The notes under the pieces are model-generated. The model worked only from the letters and a program-made list of their open reading frames with translations. It did not search any database and was not told the DNA's origin. A stretch of 33,634 bases of DNA from a virus, in IMG/VR virus record IMGVR_UViG_3300032954_000049, positions 1 through 33,634 of that record. One strand, written 5' to 3'. The position numbers and the translations under genes were made by a program. How positions within the stretch are numbered: position 1 is the stretch's first letter; each line of letters opens with the position of its first letter. Positions 14,415-23,300 of the stretch are shown here, in pieces.

Positions 14415-16127
14415 GTGGACCTCTTAGTCCTCAAAAGTGATCGCACTCCCGATGAGATGGTCCGCATGGCGCGTCTCGGCGCAGCCGGTAAAGGACCATA
14501 TTGGAAGAACAAGGCGATCAAGGTCGGCGACAAGATCCACGATGCGCAGCCGCATGAGACGTTTCACGAGCCGATTCTCAGCCGGATAGCGCATACGGTC
14601 AAGCCGCACGAAGAGTTAAGTGTCGGTTATCGCGGTCACGACAATGAGTTCTATCCTGAGCGTTTCATGCATCACGCGATCATGCATCATGAGCGTGAGA
14701 ACGGTAAGCCGCGCGAATCCGACAAAGTAATCTTTGCCAACCACACGCTTAGAAGAGCACGGAGTAGCGTCGTCGCCGAACAACGGGAACGGCAAGCGGC
14801 TGGAGAGAAGCGCCGCGCAGAGGGTATGGCTAAGTTCAGGGAATTGATGCGCTCGATGAACGCGGTGGTTATCAGATCAGCGACGCCTTTAGTCAAGGCG
14901 CTGCATCATTTCTTCCGCGCTCCAGCGCTCAATGTTGAAGGCCACGTATACGAGGGAAAGCCCGGGGAAACTCATGGTGATATCTTCGACCGGATGTCTG
15001 AAGAGCATAAGCGTAGTCACCACCTCGACGATGGTTTCGTCGGCCACGACGGTAACTATTATTCTAGAGCCGCCGCGCGCCATGCTGTCGGACAGACCAA
15101 CAAGCCAGCCACTAAAGATCCCTACATTTCACCGGGAGCCGCGACAAGTGAGCAACTTGCCGACGAACAACGAGCGCATCCTAATGCAAAGCCTAAGAAG
15201 ATGCCGGAGCACCTGCGTGCGTACGGTGAGACGCCGACAGTCCTGATCAAGTCTGCGGAAGGCGGCTACTTCTACCACGCGACTCATGAATGGAATGCCC
15301 ACGACATCGCGCACGATAAGCTGAGGCCGCATCGGCCTTGGCATGGAACAGATCAGAGTTCGTGGCCGGACGGCGAGACCGAGAAGCGATCGTACTTCCA
15401 TCATGACCGCAATCAAGTTGGCGCGTTCCATCCTGAGGGCGGGAAGCCGGTGGTGTTGCGTGTTCACTCCAGCCACGCGGACTTCAAGCGCGAGAAGGGC
15501 ACCGGAGATCACTACGTAAAGCACACCATCCGGCCCGAGCATATCGAGGTCGAGACCGGTGACGGTACATATAAGCCGCTGAAGCAGTGGGCTGGTGTGA
15601 GCAAAAGCTGGCAGGGGTCGCCCCGTGAGGTGGATTTAGTTCTAAAGCACGATGGCCCGGTGAAGTATACCGAGCACTTTCAGGGCATCCCGATCTCGAT
15701 TGAGAACCCGGCGGGCTCCTATCGGAAGTGGTACGACCCGCACACGGGCAAGAAAGGCGCGAACAAGATGCTCTGGCCGTACGGCTACTTCCAGCGCACC
15801 GAGGCTGTCGACGGAGACTCAGTTGACTGCTTCGTCGGCCCGCACAAGGACGCGCCCTATGCCTACATCATCCGGCAGATGAAAGCTCCGACGTTTGAAC
15901 ACTACGACGAAGACAAGGTCATGCTCGGAGCGCGATCGCCGGAAGAGGCGAAGAGAATATATCTCGCGCACTACGACGATCCACGCTACTTCGGACGCAT
16001 GGACATTGTACCGATGGACAAGCTCCAGCAGAAGCTCGCGGAGAATAGGCAGGAACCGAACGGAGGCCCACTTAAGTGGGGGCCGTCCGTAAAACAACAC
16101 CCGACTGTCGGGGGTACACAGGCGTAA
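14415..16127 (+). CDS. Polyvalent protein with ART-like and InPase-like domains
   Basis: A 570-residue multidomain protein. Residues 31-104 and 167-237 are two related modules ending GHDNEFYPERF and GHDGNYYSRAAARHAVG. Residues 283-390 fit an ADP-ribosyltransferase-like fold of the polyvalent type (GYFYHAT, KRSYFHHDRN, VVLRVHSS, TIRPEHIEVETGD). Residues 415-541 match the InPase (inorganic-pyrophosphatase-like) domain seen in phage polyproteins (GIPISIENPAGS, PYGYFQRTEAVDGDSVDCFVG, DEDKVMLG). R copy 8 encodes WQGSPRE exactly between the last two. VLKSD-like motifs begin at 4, 276 and 408. It probably acts on host targets early after injection (known for the class, inferred here). The GTG start abuts the endolysin stop. 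Confidence 0.75.
   Translation: MDLLVLKSDRTPDEMVRMARLGAAGKGPYWKNKAIKVGDKIHDAQPHETFHEPILSRIAHTVKPHEELSVGYRGHDNEFYPERFMHHAIMHHERENGKPRESDKVIFANHTLRRARSSVVAEQRERQAAGEKRRAEGMAKFRELMRSMNAVVIRSATPLVKALHHFFRAPALNVEGHVYEGKPGETHGDIFDRMSEEHKRSHHLDDGFVGHDGNYYSRAAARHAVGQTNKPATKDPYISPGAATSEQLADEQRAHPNAKPKKMPEHLRAYGETPTVLIKSAEGGYFYHATHEWNAHDIAHDKLRPHRPWHGTDQSSWPDGETEKRSYFHHDRNQVGAFHPEGGKPVVLRVHSSHADFKREKGTGDHYVKHTIRPEHIEVETGDGTYKPLKQWAGVSKSWQGSPREVDLVLKHDGPVKYTEHFQGIPISIENPAGSYRKWYDPHTGKKGANKMLWPYGYFQRTEAVDGDSVDCFVGPHKDAPYAYIIRQMKAPTFEHYDEDKVMLGARSPEEAKRIYLAHYDDPRYFGRMDIVPMDKLQQKLAENRQEPNGGPLKWGPSVKQHPTVGGTQA
15609..15630 (-). repeat. R element copy 8 (reverse, at a domain border)
   Basis: Perfect reverse copy, read in frame as WQGSPR between the ART-like and InPase-like domains of the 14415 protein. 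Confidence 0.95.
16060..16090 (+). other. Hairpin in the 3' end of the polyvalent gene
   Basis: CCCACTTAAGTGGG (16067-16080) is a perfect palindrome, and outer bases ACGGA/TCCGT (16060-16064 with 16086-16090) extend the stem. Two smaller hairpins follow (around CCCGACTGTCGGG near 16100-16113, and AGGC/GCCT at the stop). The gene end is thus highly structured just before R copy 9. Confidence 0.4.
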
Positions 16128-16130
16128 AAG

Positions 16131-16152
16131 CCTCACGGGGCGACCCCTGCCA
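16131..16152 (+). repeat. R element copy 9
   Basis: Perfect forward copy with the GGGGCGACCCC core between the polyvalent gene and the LAGLIDADG gene. Confidence 0.95.
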
Positions 16153-16200
16153 GAGTGGGATGGCTACGCAAGGAGCTTAGTGCTATAGGGTTAAGCGAAG

Positions 16201-16602
16201 ATGGCTGTCGCGCTTAGACATACACCGCGAAGCGGGATTGAATGGCGAACGACGCCGAAAGCAACGGTTTCACCGTCGGCTAGAGATCTGGAATGGGCTG
16301 CTGGTTTTATTGAGGGTGAAGGTTGTTTTTACCGGGATTATTTTCCAAAAGATAAGACGCGTATAAAGACGCAGTCTATACAAGCGAATCAGGTGAACCC
16401 AGAGCCGATTCTACGTCTTCAGCGATTGTTCGGAGGTACGGTTAAGCAGAGCTTCAATAATTGCAAGCTCAGTGATAAATGTAAGCCGGTATGGCTTTGG
16501 GGCGTATACGGTGCGCGAGCGCGTGGTGTGATGATGACACTATATTCGCTCCTAACTGGAGTGCGTAAGCAACAGGTGAAACATGCATTAGGATTGGCTT
16601 GA
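16201..16602 (+). CDS. LAGLIDADG homing endonuclease
   Basis: A 133-residue, single-motif homing endonuclease that would act as a homodimer. The LAGLIDADG helix is LEWAAGFIEGEGCF at residues 30-43, where the final acidic residue of the motif binds the metal. Downstream segments (QANQVNPEPILRLQRLFGGTV, WGVYGARARGVMMTLYSLLTG) match the beta-alpha pattern of the fold. An in-frame stop at 16192-16194 rules out a longer protein; the ribosome binding site is weak. It is free-standing, with no intron or intein around it, and R copy 9 lies 48 bp upstream. Confidence 0.85.
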   Translation: MAVALRHTPRSGIEWRTTPKATVSPSARDLEWAAGFIEGEGCFYRDYFPKDKTRIKTQSIQANQVNPEPILRLQRLFGGTVKQSFNNCKLSDKCKPVWLWGVYGARARGVMMTLYSLLTGVRKQQVKHALGLA

Positions 16603-16673
16603 TGCGTGCTTAGCTGGAAGAGCAAGGAAACGTAGACACGACCACTAAATGGATGGGCGGTCTCCAAATGAAC

Positions 16674-16689
16674 GGAGGAGACTACCATC
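16674..16689 (+). promoter_or_regulatory. Strong RBS before an AUC start codon
   Basis: GGAGGAG at 16674-16680 is followed after six bases by ATC at 16687-16689. A 10-codon ORF (ATG 16669 to stop 16699-16701) overlaps the site. In the downstream gene's frame no ATG or GTG occurs between this site and residue 20. Confidence 0.65.
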
Positions 16690-17202
16690 GCAAACATTAA
16701 GCAGGCGTTAGGGGGTACGACAGCAATCACCTGTTCACTCGTCAGCTTGGCATCCTATGCCTCGCGCGAATCGACGGTAGTGGACAACACTTCAAACCTG
16801 TATCTGGATGCGGCGCTCATGTTCCAGATCCAGTTTCAGGCGACGCCGCAGGGCGACATTTGGGTCACACTCGACACCGCACTATTGACCAACTATGCGT
16901 ATCCGGCGACTGGCGCGGATGCCGCGATCACCATTCCGCAGATCGACAAGTTCGGCGGCGAGGTGATGGGTCAGCAGCACGCCGGTACCGATCTCATTCT
17001 GCTCGGCAAGATCACTTGCCCGGCGTCGATCACCACGACCGGTTCCGTGGTCGCCAACTTTGGCTCGGTCGCGGCTGCGCTCGGCGGCAACCTGACCCCG
17101 AAGTGGGGCCCGGTGGTCACGAACGCGACTGGCGTGACCTTCGGATCGACGACCGCCAACATCAACGTCTGGTACGACGGCATCTACGCGACCAGCGTCT
17201 AA
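16687..17202 (+). CDS. Virion-associated protein with AUC start
   Basis: A 171-residue beta-rich protein. The segment LVSLASYASRESTVVDNTSN with LYLDAALMFQIQ after it is typical of a phage virion-associated family whose members have about 30 residues before it. Beginning at ATC 16687 gives (M)ANIKQALGGTTAITCSLVSL, which restores that length and has an ideal ribosome binding site. The next usable codon, TTG 16747, would remove the first 20 residues. I therefore read AUC as the initiator. Its exact role in the particle is unknown. Confidence 0.65.
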   Translation: MANIKQALGGTTAITCSLVSLASYASRESTVVDNTSNLYLDAALMFQIQFQATPQGDIWVTLDTALLTNYAYPATGADAAITIPQIDKFGGEVMGQQHAGTDLILLGKITCPASITTTGSVVANFGSVAAALGGNLTPKWGPVVTNATGVTFGSTTANINVWYDGIYATSV

Positions 17203-17232
17203 TCACGCTGCGTGCGTGAGGGAGCGGCCTAG

Positions 17233-17556
17233 ATGGAAAAGACGTCAGGCTGGTACAACGAACGCTGCCATCTAGGCCCTCCCAACGGCGAGCAACGCTG
17301 GCGGTGTCGCGGCTGCAAGCTGCTGCACTTTTACTGCGTCAGATGTGGCGCGTTTAAGACTATCCCACTCGAATGGGAACAGACGTCGGTCTGGACTCTT
17401 AACAAGTGGATGGAGTTTTTGAAGCAGCCGGAGCAGCAGAGGCAGTTCAAGCTGAAGGCCGTGGGCTGGCTATGCGATCGATGTAGGCTGGGAATACGCG
17501 AAGCCATTCGAGTAGTGCCTAAACCGGAGCCGAAGATTTATGTGGTGGGTTCTTAA
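17233..17556 (+). CDS. Zinc-ribbon protein, unknown function
   Basis: A 107-residue protein with Cys pairs CRGC (25-28), CVRC (35-38) and CDRC (81-84) and several Trp residues. It probably binds one or two zinc ions. The ATG at 17233 has a GAGGGAG stretch upstream. Its C-terminus overlaps the next start by 17 bp. No catalytic motif. Confidence 0.55.
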   Translation: MEKTSGWYNERCHLGPPNGEQRWRCRGCKLLHFYCVRCGAFKTIPLEWEQTSVWTLNKWMEFLKQPEQQRQFKLKAVGWLCDRCRLGIREAIRVVPKPEPKIYVVGS

Positions 17557-17743
17557 AGATCTGGTCTTGTTTGGGTTTGGGCTCTTCGTTGGCTGGTTCA
17601 TCTGGAGCCCTTTCGAGGAAGAAGATTCGGGAAACGGCGACGAAGTATTGATTCCCGATTCTCCGACACTCAACCATAATCGAAGCCCACTATTCAGGGC
17701 GGCGGCATCTGCCCGACCGTCGAGTGGCAAGGAGCCGTCGTGA
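17540..17743 (+). CDS. Single-TM small protein
   Basis: A 67-residue protein with a hydrophobic helix at residues 4-22 (VLKDLVLFGFGLFVGWFIW), then an acidic patch (FEEEDSGNGDE) and a polar tail. It is coupled at both ends by overlaps (17540-17556 and 17740-17743). Membrane topology is clear, function is not. Confidence 0.55.
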   Translation: MWWVLKDLVLFGFGLFVGWFIWSPFEEEDSGNGDEVLIPDSPTLNHNRSPLFRAAASARPSSGKEPS

Positions 17744-17937
17744 ACGTAGGAACGATCGATTCCGAGAATCGTACCGTGGTCAACGGTTGCGAGGCGTGCG
17801 GCGGCGATCATGAGGTCATGATCAAGAACCTGAACGACAAGCTCAAAGCCAGTACCAAGAAGACGCACTGGTTCGAGTGTCCGCAACACGGCCAAGGCGG
17901 CCCGGTGATGATCAAGGTCGAAGACGACGAGGATTAA
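17740..17937 (+). CDS. Small zinc-ribbon protein
   Basis: A 65-residue acidic protein with CEACGG (17-22) and CPQHG (47-51), consistent with a zinc knuckle of the CxxC...CxxH kind, between helical or basic segments. The GTG start has AAGGAG 6 nt upstream and overlaps the upstream stop. No family recognised. Confidence 0.55.
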   Translation: MNVGTIDSENRTVVNGCEACGGDHEVMIKNLNDKLKASTKKTHWFECPQHGQGGPVMIKVEDDED

Positions 17938-17941
17938 TCCC

Positions 17942-18790
17942 GTGCTTGAACACGTAAAGCCGGGCAGCGTGCTGTTCGGCTACATTACCGGCGGGCACAA
18001 TCTCAACAAGTTCAACGAGTGCCTGCACGAATTGCGCGATATGGACGCGCAAAACCTCAAGCTGCTGAATTCATTAGGCAGTGCAACCGGGCCGTTCCAC
18101 GAGGACAATCGGAACAAAGTAGTCGACATGGCGATGGCGAGACCGCGTGTCGAGTACCTTGTGTGGGTTGACACAGATATCGAGTTCAAGCCCGTGGATA
18201 TTTATTCGCTGTTATATGCGGCGAATGACACCGATCACCGAATCGTTGCCGGACTGTACTTCGGGAAGCCCGGTTGGTCCGATAAGTGGTGGCCGCAGTG
18301 GTATGAATTCAACGAGATAGATGAATTCACGATCGTAGACAAGTTGGACGGTCGACCGCTGCAGCGAATTGACGGCGCTGGCATGGGAATCTGTGTCATG
18401 CACATGTCAGTGTTTCGTGAATTCCCTGAAGTGGATCACAACTGGCGCTGGTTCGGACGGGATCCGTGGACAGTCGATGGAAAGATTGAGCGTTTCGGCG
18501 AAGACCTGACGTTTTTTCTACGCTGTAACCGGAGATGTTATCCGGGCTATGAGCGTTGGTCGAATTTGCCACCCAAGAAGATCGAAGTCTGGGGGCATCG
18601 CGGCGTGGCTGTTAAGCATCATAAGGAGCAGGCCATTGGAGTCGAAGAATACCTCGCGCAGGGAACTGTTACTCGGATGCGGGCATCGGAGGGACAAGCT
18701 GCTGAAGCTCCCGGGCTTCGAGTTGTGGGCGGAAATGGTGACGGCGGACCAGAACCCGCTGTGTCACCCGGACGTGTTATTAAACCTTGA
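17942..18790 (+). CDS. GT-A type glycosyltransferase
   Basis: A 282-residue protein. The N-terminal fold has a nucleotide-sugar-binding pattern with YLVWVDTDIEF at 72-82, where DTD (77-79) is the metal-binding DxD motif. FGKPGW (107-112) and GAGMGICVMHMSVF follow, as in family 2-like enzymes acting on phage or host glycans. From about residue 232 the chain becomes Gly/Pro-rich and overlaps the methyltransferase gene in another frame, which may mean the true GT end is upstream and the tail is a frameshift product. The substrate is unknown; DNA, virion protein or surface sugar are all possible. The start is GTG 17942. Confidence 0.75.
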   Translation: MLEHVKPGSVLFGYITGGHNLNKFNECLHELRDMDAQNLKLLNSLGSATGPFHEDNRNKVVDMAMARPRVEYLVWVDTDIEFKPVDIYSLLYAANDTDHRIVAGLYFGKPGWSDKWWPQWYEFNEIDEFTIVDKLDGRPLQRIDGAGMGICVMHMSVFREFPEVDHNWRWFGRDPWTVDGKIERFGEDLTFFLRCNRRCYPGYERWSNLPPKKIEVWGHRGVAVKHHKEQAIGVEEYLAQGTVTRMRASEGQAAEAPGLRVVGGNGDGGPEPAVSPGRVIKP

Positions 18791-19175
18791 GGAGTTTCCG
18801 TATCCGTTCAAGGACAATGAGTTCGACGAGATCCATGCGTATGAAGTTCTTGAACATACAGGTCAGCAGGGAGACTGGAGATTTTTCTTCGACCAGTTCA
18901 CCGAGTTGTGGCGCATTCTCAAGCCGGGTGGCTATCTCCTCGCGACCACCCCGGCGTGGAGTTCGATATGGACGTGGGGCGACCCGAGCCACAAGCGCGT
19001 CATCAATGCTGGCACGCTGGTATTCCTGTCGCAGGCCGAGTACGAAAAGCAGATTGGGATCACGCCGATGAGTGATTTCAGATTTTACTATAAGGCGGAT
19101 TTCGAGACGCGTTATCTGAATGACAAGGCCAATGGCGGCGAGACTCTGGAGTTCGCGTTGAAGGCAATCAAGTGA
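18636..19175 (+). CDS. SAM-dependent methyltransferase
   Basis: A 179-residue class I methyltransferase. Motif I is ELLLGCGHRRDK (10-21), followed by VLLNLEEFPYPFKDNEFDEI around residues 41-60, then HAYEVLEH (61-68) and RILKPGGYLLATTP (87-100). The TTG at 18636 is chosen because AAGGAG lies 7 nt upstream and motif I would otherwise be cut by the next Met. This puts the first 155 bp inside the glycosyltransferase gene in a different frame. The GTGA overlap at the 3' end couples it to the next gene. It may methylate a sugar product of the neighbouring GT (inference). Confidence 0.8.
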   Translation: MESKNTSRRELLLGCGHRRDKLLKLPGFELWAEMVTADQNPLCHPDVLLNLEEFPYPFKDNEFDEIHAYEVLEHTGQQGDWRFFFDQFTELWRILKPGGYLLATTPAWSSIWTWGDPSHKRVINAGTLVFLSQAEYEKQIGITPMSDFRFYYKADFETRYLNDKANGGETLEFALKAIK

Positions 19176-19501
19176 CGCTCGAAGCATCAGGGACGCAGAC
19201 GGCGGTTATCGGCACGGAGCATACGCTTCACGATAATACGAATTTCAAGACGTTCGTCGCATATGCCGATCTCAGCAACATGGCCGCAGGTGACATGCTT
19301 GAACTGCGGATCTATAGCAAAGTGCTCAGCACGAGCGCGCTCAATGTCGCCTACTACATGGCTTTCAGCGGAGCCCAGAGCGCCAACGGGGGCTTATTTC
19401 AGGTAAGTCTGCCGCTGCCATCCGATCAGGAGTGGCGGTTTACGCTCAAGCAGCTAACCGGGGTCGGACGCAACTACGACTGGAAGGTAATTTCGCTTTA
19501 G
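19172..19501 (+). CDS. Putative beta-rich virion protein
   Basis: A 109-residue protein with a regular beta pattern (TAVIGTEHTLHD, TFVAYADLSNMAAGDMLELR, ALNVAYYMAFSGAQ, EWRFTLKQLTG). Similar short beta-sandwich proteins are common among phage decoration or tail-associated genes. It begins at GTG within the upstream stop and ends before the terminator at 19530. The virion role is inferred from style and location only. Confidence 0.5.
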   Translation: MTLEASGTQTAVIGTEHTLHDNTNFKTFVAYADLSNMAAGDMLELRIYSKVLSTSALNVAYYMAFSGAQSANGGLFQVSLPLPSDQEWRFTLKQLTGVGRNYDWKVISL

Positions 19502-19529
19502 AGAAAGGAATAGGAAAGCAAACGGGTAG

Positions 19530-19568
19530 AGCCCAGCCTGACCTTGGAGTTGGGCTGGGCTTTTGTTT
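19530..19568 (+). terminator. Rho-independent terminator abutting the next ATG
   Basis: AGCCCAGCC (19530-19538) pairs with GGCTGGGCT (19553-19561), followed by TTTTGTTT. The T-tract runs directly into the ATG at 19569 of the next gene, leaving no room for a promoter or Shine-Dalgarno. Confidence 0.8.
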
Positions 19569-20315
19569 ATGAGCATCATCTCGTACGTCAACCGTTTTCA
19601 GGCCAACAATAATAACAGTGGCCCGGTCAGTGCGTCTTGCTCGGTGTCTGGCCTCAAGAATGGAGATCTGCTGCTGGCGTGGGTATCGTCGGCATATGAT
19701 CTTTCGCATACCCCGACGGTGCCGGGCTCATTCACCCAGATTGGTAGCTGGATCAATTCTACTTCTATAAATTACTGGTTCGGAATGTTCTATACGTACT
19801 ATAACTCTGTTACCAATCCCGGGCCATACGCGATTGGTAATTGCGGCTATCCCGAGATCATCATGCGCGCCTATAGTGGTGTAGTGCAGTCTAGTCCGAT
19901 CGACAAGTACAACAGCGGTCAGAACGGAAATTCGAGTCAGATCACTCTCGGCTGTACTGTTCCAGCGCTGAGTGCTACTGCGGTAGCCAATGAGTGGTAT
20001 GTAGTTGCGTTCGCCATCGGCGGTGAGGCTGCACCTAACACGCTCAACTCTAACCCAACTGACTGTTCCAATGTGTTCACTGGTAAACAACAATGGACTC
20101 GCTGGGACGGTGACAAGAATATGGGTTCGGCTGGATCTACTCCGGGTGCAGAGTCGGTCAATTACAGTGTCACCAACGGGCTCTTAGGTTTCGGCGCTAC
20201 ACTGATACCGGCGGCGATTGGAATGCCGCTGGGATTACTGCGCAACCGGCGTAATCGCATTCAAGTTCCGCGCAATTTCAATCTGCCAAGGCCGCCGATC
20301 AAGTGGAACATCTAA
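19569..20315 (+). CDS. Virion protein with fibre-type N-terminal domain
   Basis: A 248-residue protein. The N-terminal 215 residues form one beta-rich domain with the pattern SCSVSGLKNGDLLLAWVSSA (about 23-42), then YNSVTNPGPYAIGNCGYPEI and IMRAYSG. The pattern is typical of domains on phage fibres and surface proteins. It is related to the N-terminus of the next gene. The basic, Pro-rich tail (LLRNRRNRIQVPRNF, RPPIKWNI) resembles the tail of the 26636 protein and the repeats of the 20322 protein. The ATG at 19569 directly follows a terminator T-tract; no ribosome binding site is visible. Confidence 0.6.
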   Translation: MSIISYVNRFQANNNNSGPVSASCSVSGLKNGDLLLAWVSSAYDLSHTPTVPGSFTQIGSWINSTSINYWFGMFYTYYNSVTNPGPYAIGNCGYPEIIMRAYSGVVQSSPIDKYNSGQNGNSSQITLGCTVPALSATAVANEWYVVAFAIGGEAAPNTLNSNPTDCSNVFTGKQQWTRWDGDKNMGSAGSTPGAESVNYSVTNGLLGFGATLIPAAIGMPLGLLRNRRNRIQVPRNFNLPRPPIKWNI

Positions 20316-20321
20316 AGTAGC

Positions 20322-23300
20322 ATGGCAGATATAACCTTCATAGGCCGCAGTCAGAACACCAACAATGCGGCCAACACCAGTGTCGGCATCACCACCCCGG
20401 CTGGGATGGCGACCAATGATCTGATGCTGGTGTATGTATCTTCGGCTGATGAAACAGCCGCAAACATGTGCCCGGCACCTACGGGCTTTAGCAGATATGG
20501 AGGAGTTATAACCGGGACCGCTGGAGGCTCAGGCGCGATGTTCTACGGGTACTACAGTGGTACAACCAGCTTTACTTTCGGTAGTACCCAACTCCAGTAT
20601 CCGAAAATTGTCATGCGGGTTTACCGGGCGTGGGACGGAAGCCAGATCGAGCTTGAGGCAGGAAATGCGGTAGGTACGACCGGCAATTCAATCCAGACTT
20701 TAACTATACCCTCTCCTACTCCTACCATAATGGATGGAGAGATGTATGTAGGCTTCTGGTCCAGTCATACCAGCACCAGCTTCGATACTCTGCCCAGCAT
20801 GAGCGATGGGACGCTGGATACCACCCTGTGGGAATCTTATGATGCTGACGTCTACATACCTACGGCGGGCACAACACCCGCGAGCCAGACTGCAGGCAGC
20901 AGCACTACCGGGATCGGTCCTGCGATAGCTTATGCCGTAGATATATACGTGGCGACAACTCCCTCGACTGTTGCGGCTGGTGGAACAACAATCGTACCGC
21001 CAGCCCCGTTGGTGCGTCCGAGCATGTTCGTCAAGCTGGCTAGTAAGCCAGCACCATCCGGGGTACCTCCGCATATTCTTAGGAAGAAACCGATCTCGGC
21101 GCGTAAACGGATCGCTCCGATAAAGCTTCCGATCTTTCAGATTCGAGACAAAACGATCCTGCAACAAGCGCCGGTCTCTATCAATCCGAAATTGTTGCAT
21201 AAACGCGGTCCTGCTATCCGGCGCGTGGTAAAGGTTACGCGACTGAGGCAGCGCGCGATTTACCGGCTGATTCAGCCACCGGCTGCGAAGCTCGGTATCT
21301 GGATACGTGTCATTCACGATGTTCGGCGTTGGAAGCCCAAGACCTTGCGCGGTCCGCTCCGGCGCTTTTCGCTTAATCTACTCCGGAAGGTTCAACCACC
21401 AGCCGCAGAGCTTCCGCCGCCGCTCAAGGTGGTACACGACGTCAGGCGCTGGAGCCCGCTCAAACTCCGAGGTCCGCTGCGTATTTTCCTGATCCGTAAA
21501 CTCACGAGGATCGCACAGCCACCAGCGTCGGCTCTGGGTATCTGGCTTCGCATAGTTCACGACGTTCGACGCTGGAGACCGAAGAGCCTTCCCGGGCCGC
21601 TGCGCCTGTCACCGAGCCGACTATATAAATTGATGTCGCCGCCTGTATTCATGTCGCGACCTTCTGTGGGCGTCATCACTCGTTTTGTTCTAGCCAAGAC
21701 CGTCGTATCGTTCCGGAGCCGTCTCATATCTAGACCGACCGGGTTCAAATTCAAGGTCATCCACGATACCTATAAGTGGACACCGAAGACTTTGCGCGGG
21801 CCGCTCCGTCGATACTCGATGCGTCTTCTTCTTCGAACCGCGCAGCCGTCTGCCGCCGCTCTGGCTCCGTTGCTTCGAATCGTACACGACGTCCGGCGTT
21901 GGAAACCGAGATTCCCGAAGGCATTCAAACCGCAGCCACCGCTTGTACGGTCCAGATTTTTCGTTCCGCCATTCCCGCTCGTCAATCTGGCGACCTTGAG
22001 CTTGCTGTTTTATTTCATCAGTCCGGCAGTTTCGATCATTGGCCTTCCTCCGGCTTTGATCTTTCGGGCCAAGGCCAGACTGCGACGAGGAGTCAATAGA
22101 CCACCGGCACGCAGACCAATACAGAAGCGCAAGCTGTATCAGTTGATACAACCTCCGGCATCTGCTCTGGGGATCAAACTCAAGATCGTACACGATACGT
22201 ATAAGTGGAAGCCCAAGACCTTGCGCGGCCCGCTGCGCGTTTACCGCACACGCCTGACACGCTTGGTGCAACCACCCGCAGCGGCTCTCGGCATCAAGCT
22301 CAAGGTTATCCACGATACTTACCGATGGGCTCCAAAACGAATCAGAGGCCCGCTGCGCGTTTTCAGGATGCGGCTACTCCGGTTGATTCAGCCACCGGCA
22401 CTCGAACTGGGAATATGGCTCCGCGTAGTGCGTCGACCGCGCAAAGTCGGACGTGCCATCACGGGACGACCCCTGCGCGTCTTCCGCATGCGGTTGCTCC
22501 GGCGCGTACAGCCACCGGTATCTGCTCTAGGCCAGTGGATGAGAGTAGTTCATCGATCTCGACGTTGGAGCCCGTTGAAGCTTCGAGGGCCGTTGCGCCG
22601 ATACTCGATGCGGTTACTCGGCAAGGTTCAGCCGCCGGTATCTGCGCTGGGGATCAAGCTCAAGATCGTCCACCGTACGTATAAGTGGCGTCCGCTCAGA
22701 CTACGTGGTCCTCTCCGTGTCTTCCGCATGCGGTTCTTGCGATTGATTCAGCCGCCAGTTGCCACACTTGGGCAGTGGATGCACGTCGTCCATCACGCGC
22801 GCTCGTGGAAGCCATTGAGGCTGCGCGGACCGCTCCGTGTCTTCCGCATGCATCTGCTGAAACTCATACAGCCTCCAGCGCTCGAACTGGGAATGTGGCT
22901 TCGGGCCGTTCACAAGACTCGGCAGTGGCGGCCTCTAAGACTGCGTGGTCCATTGCGTCGTTTCTCAATGCGGTTGTTCCGTCTCGTGCAGCCGCCTGTA
23001 GCAAGCCTCGCGCCGTGGCTCCGTCTCGTAAAACGGCCCCGTCGTTTCGTGCAGCGATTCCCGGTCGCGTTCAAGCGCCGCGCTCCACTGCTACGCCTGA
23101 GAGCTTTCATCCAGCCTCCAGCCGCCGCGCTCGGAGTCTGGCTCAAGGTTCTCAAACGACAGCGTACGTGGAAGGCACTGAAGCTGCGTGGGCCGCTGCG
23201 CGCGTCGTATCGGAAACTCGTTCTCGGCGCACCGCCGAGTCTCGCGCAGCTTAGCCTTTTGCTCAAGACCGTACTTAAGCCGCGTCGCTGGAGACCGCTG

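Noticed and set aside
22205-23254. Long open frames on the plus strand (22205-22684 and 22685-23254) inside the repeat gene
   Set aside because: They follow the 120-bp repeat in another frame, have Ala/Thr/Arg-rich content and no start signals; the 1507-residue frame explains the region.
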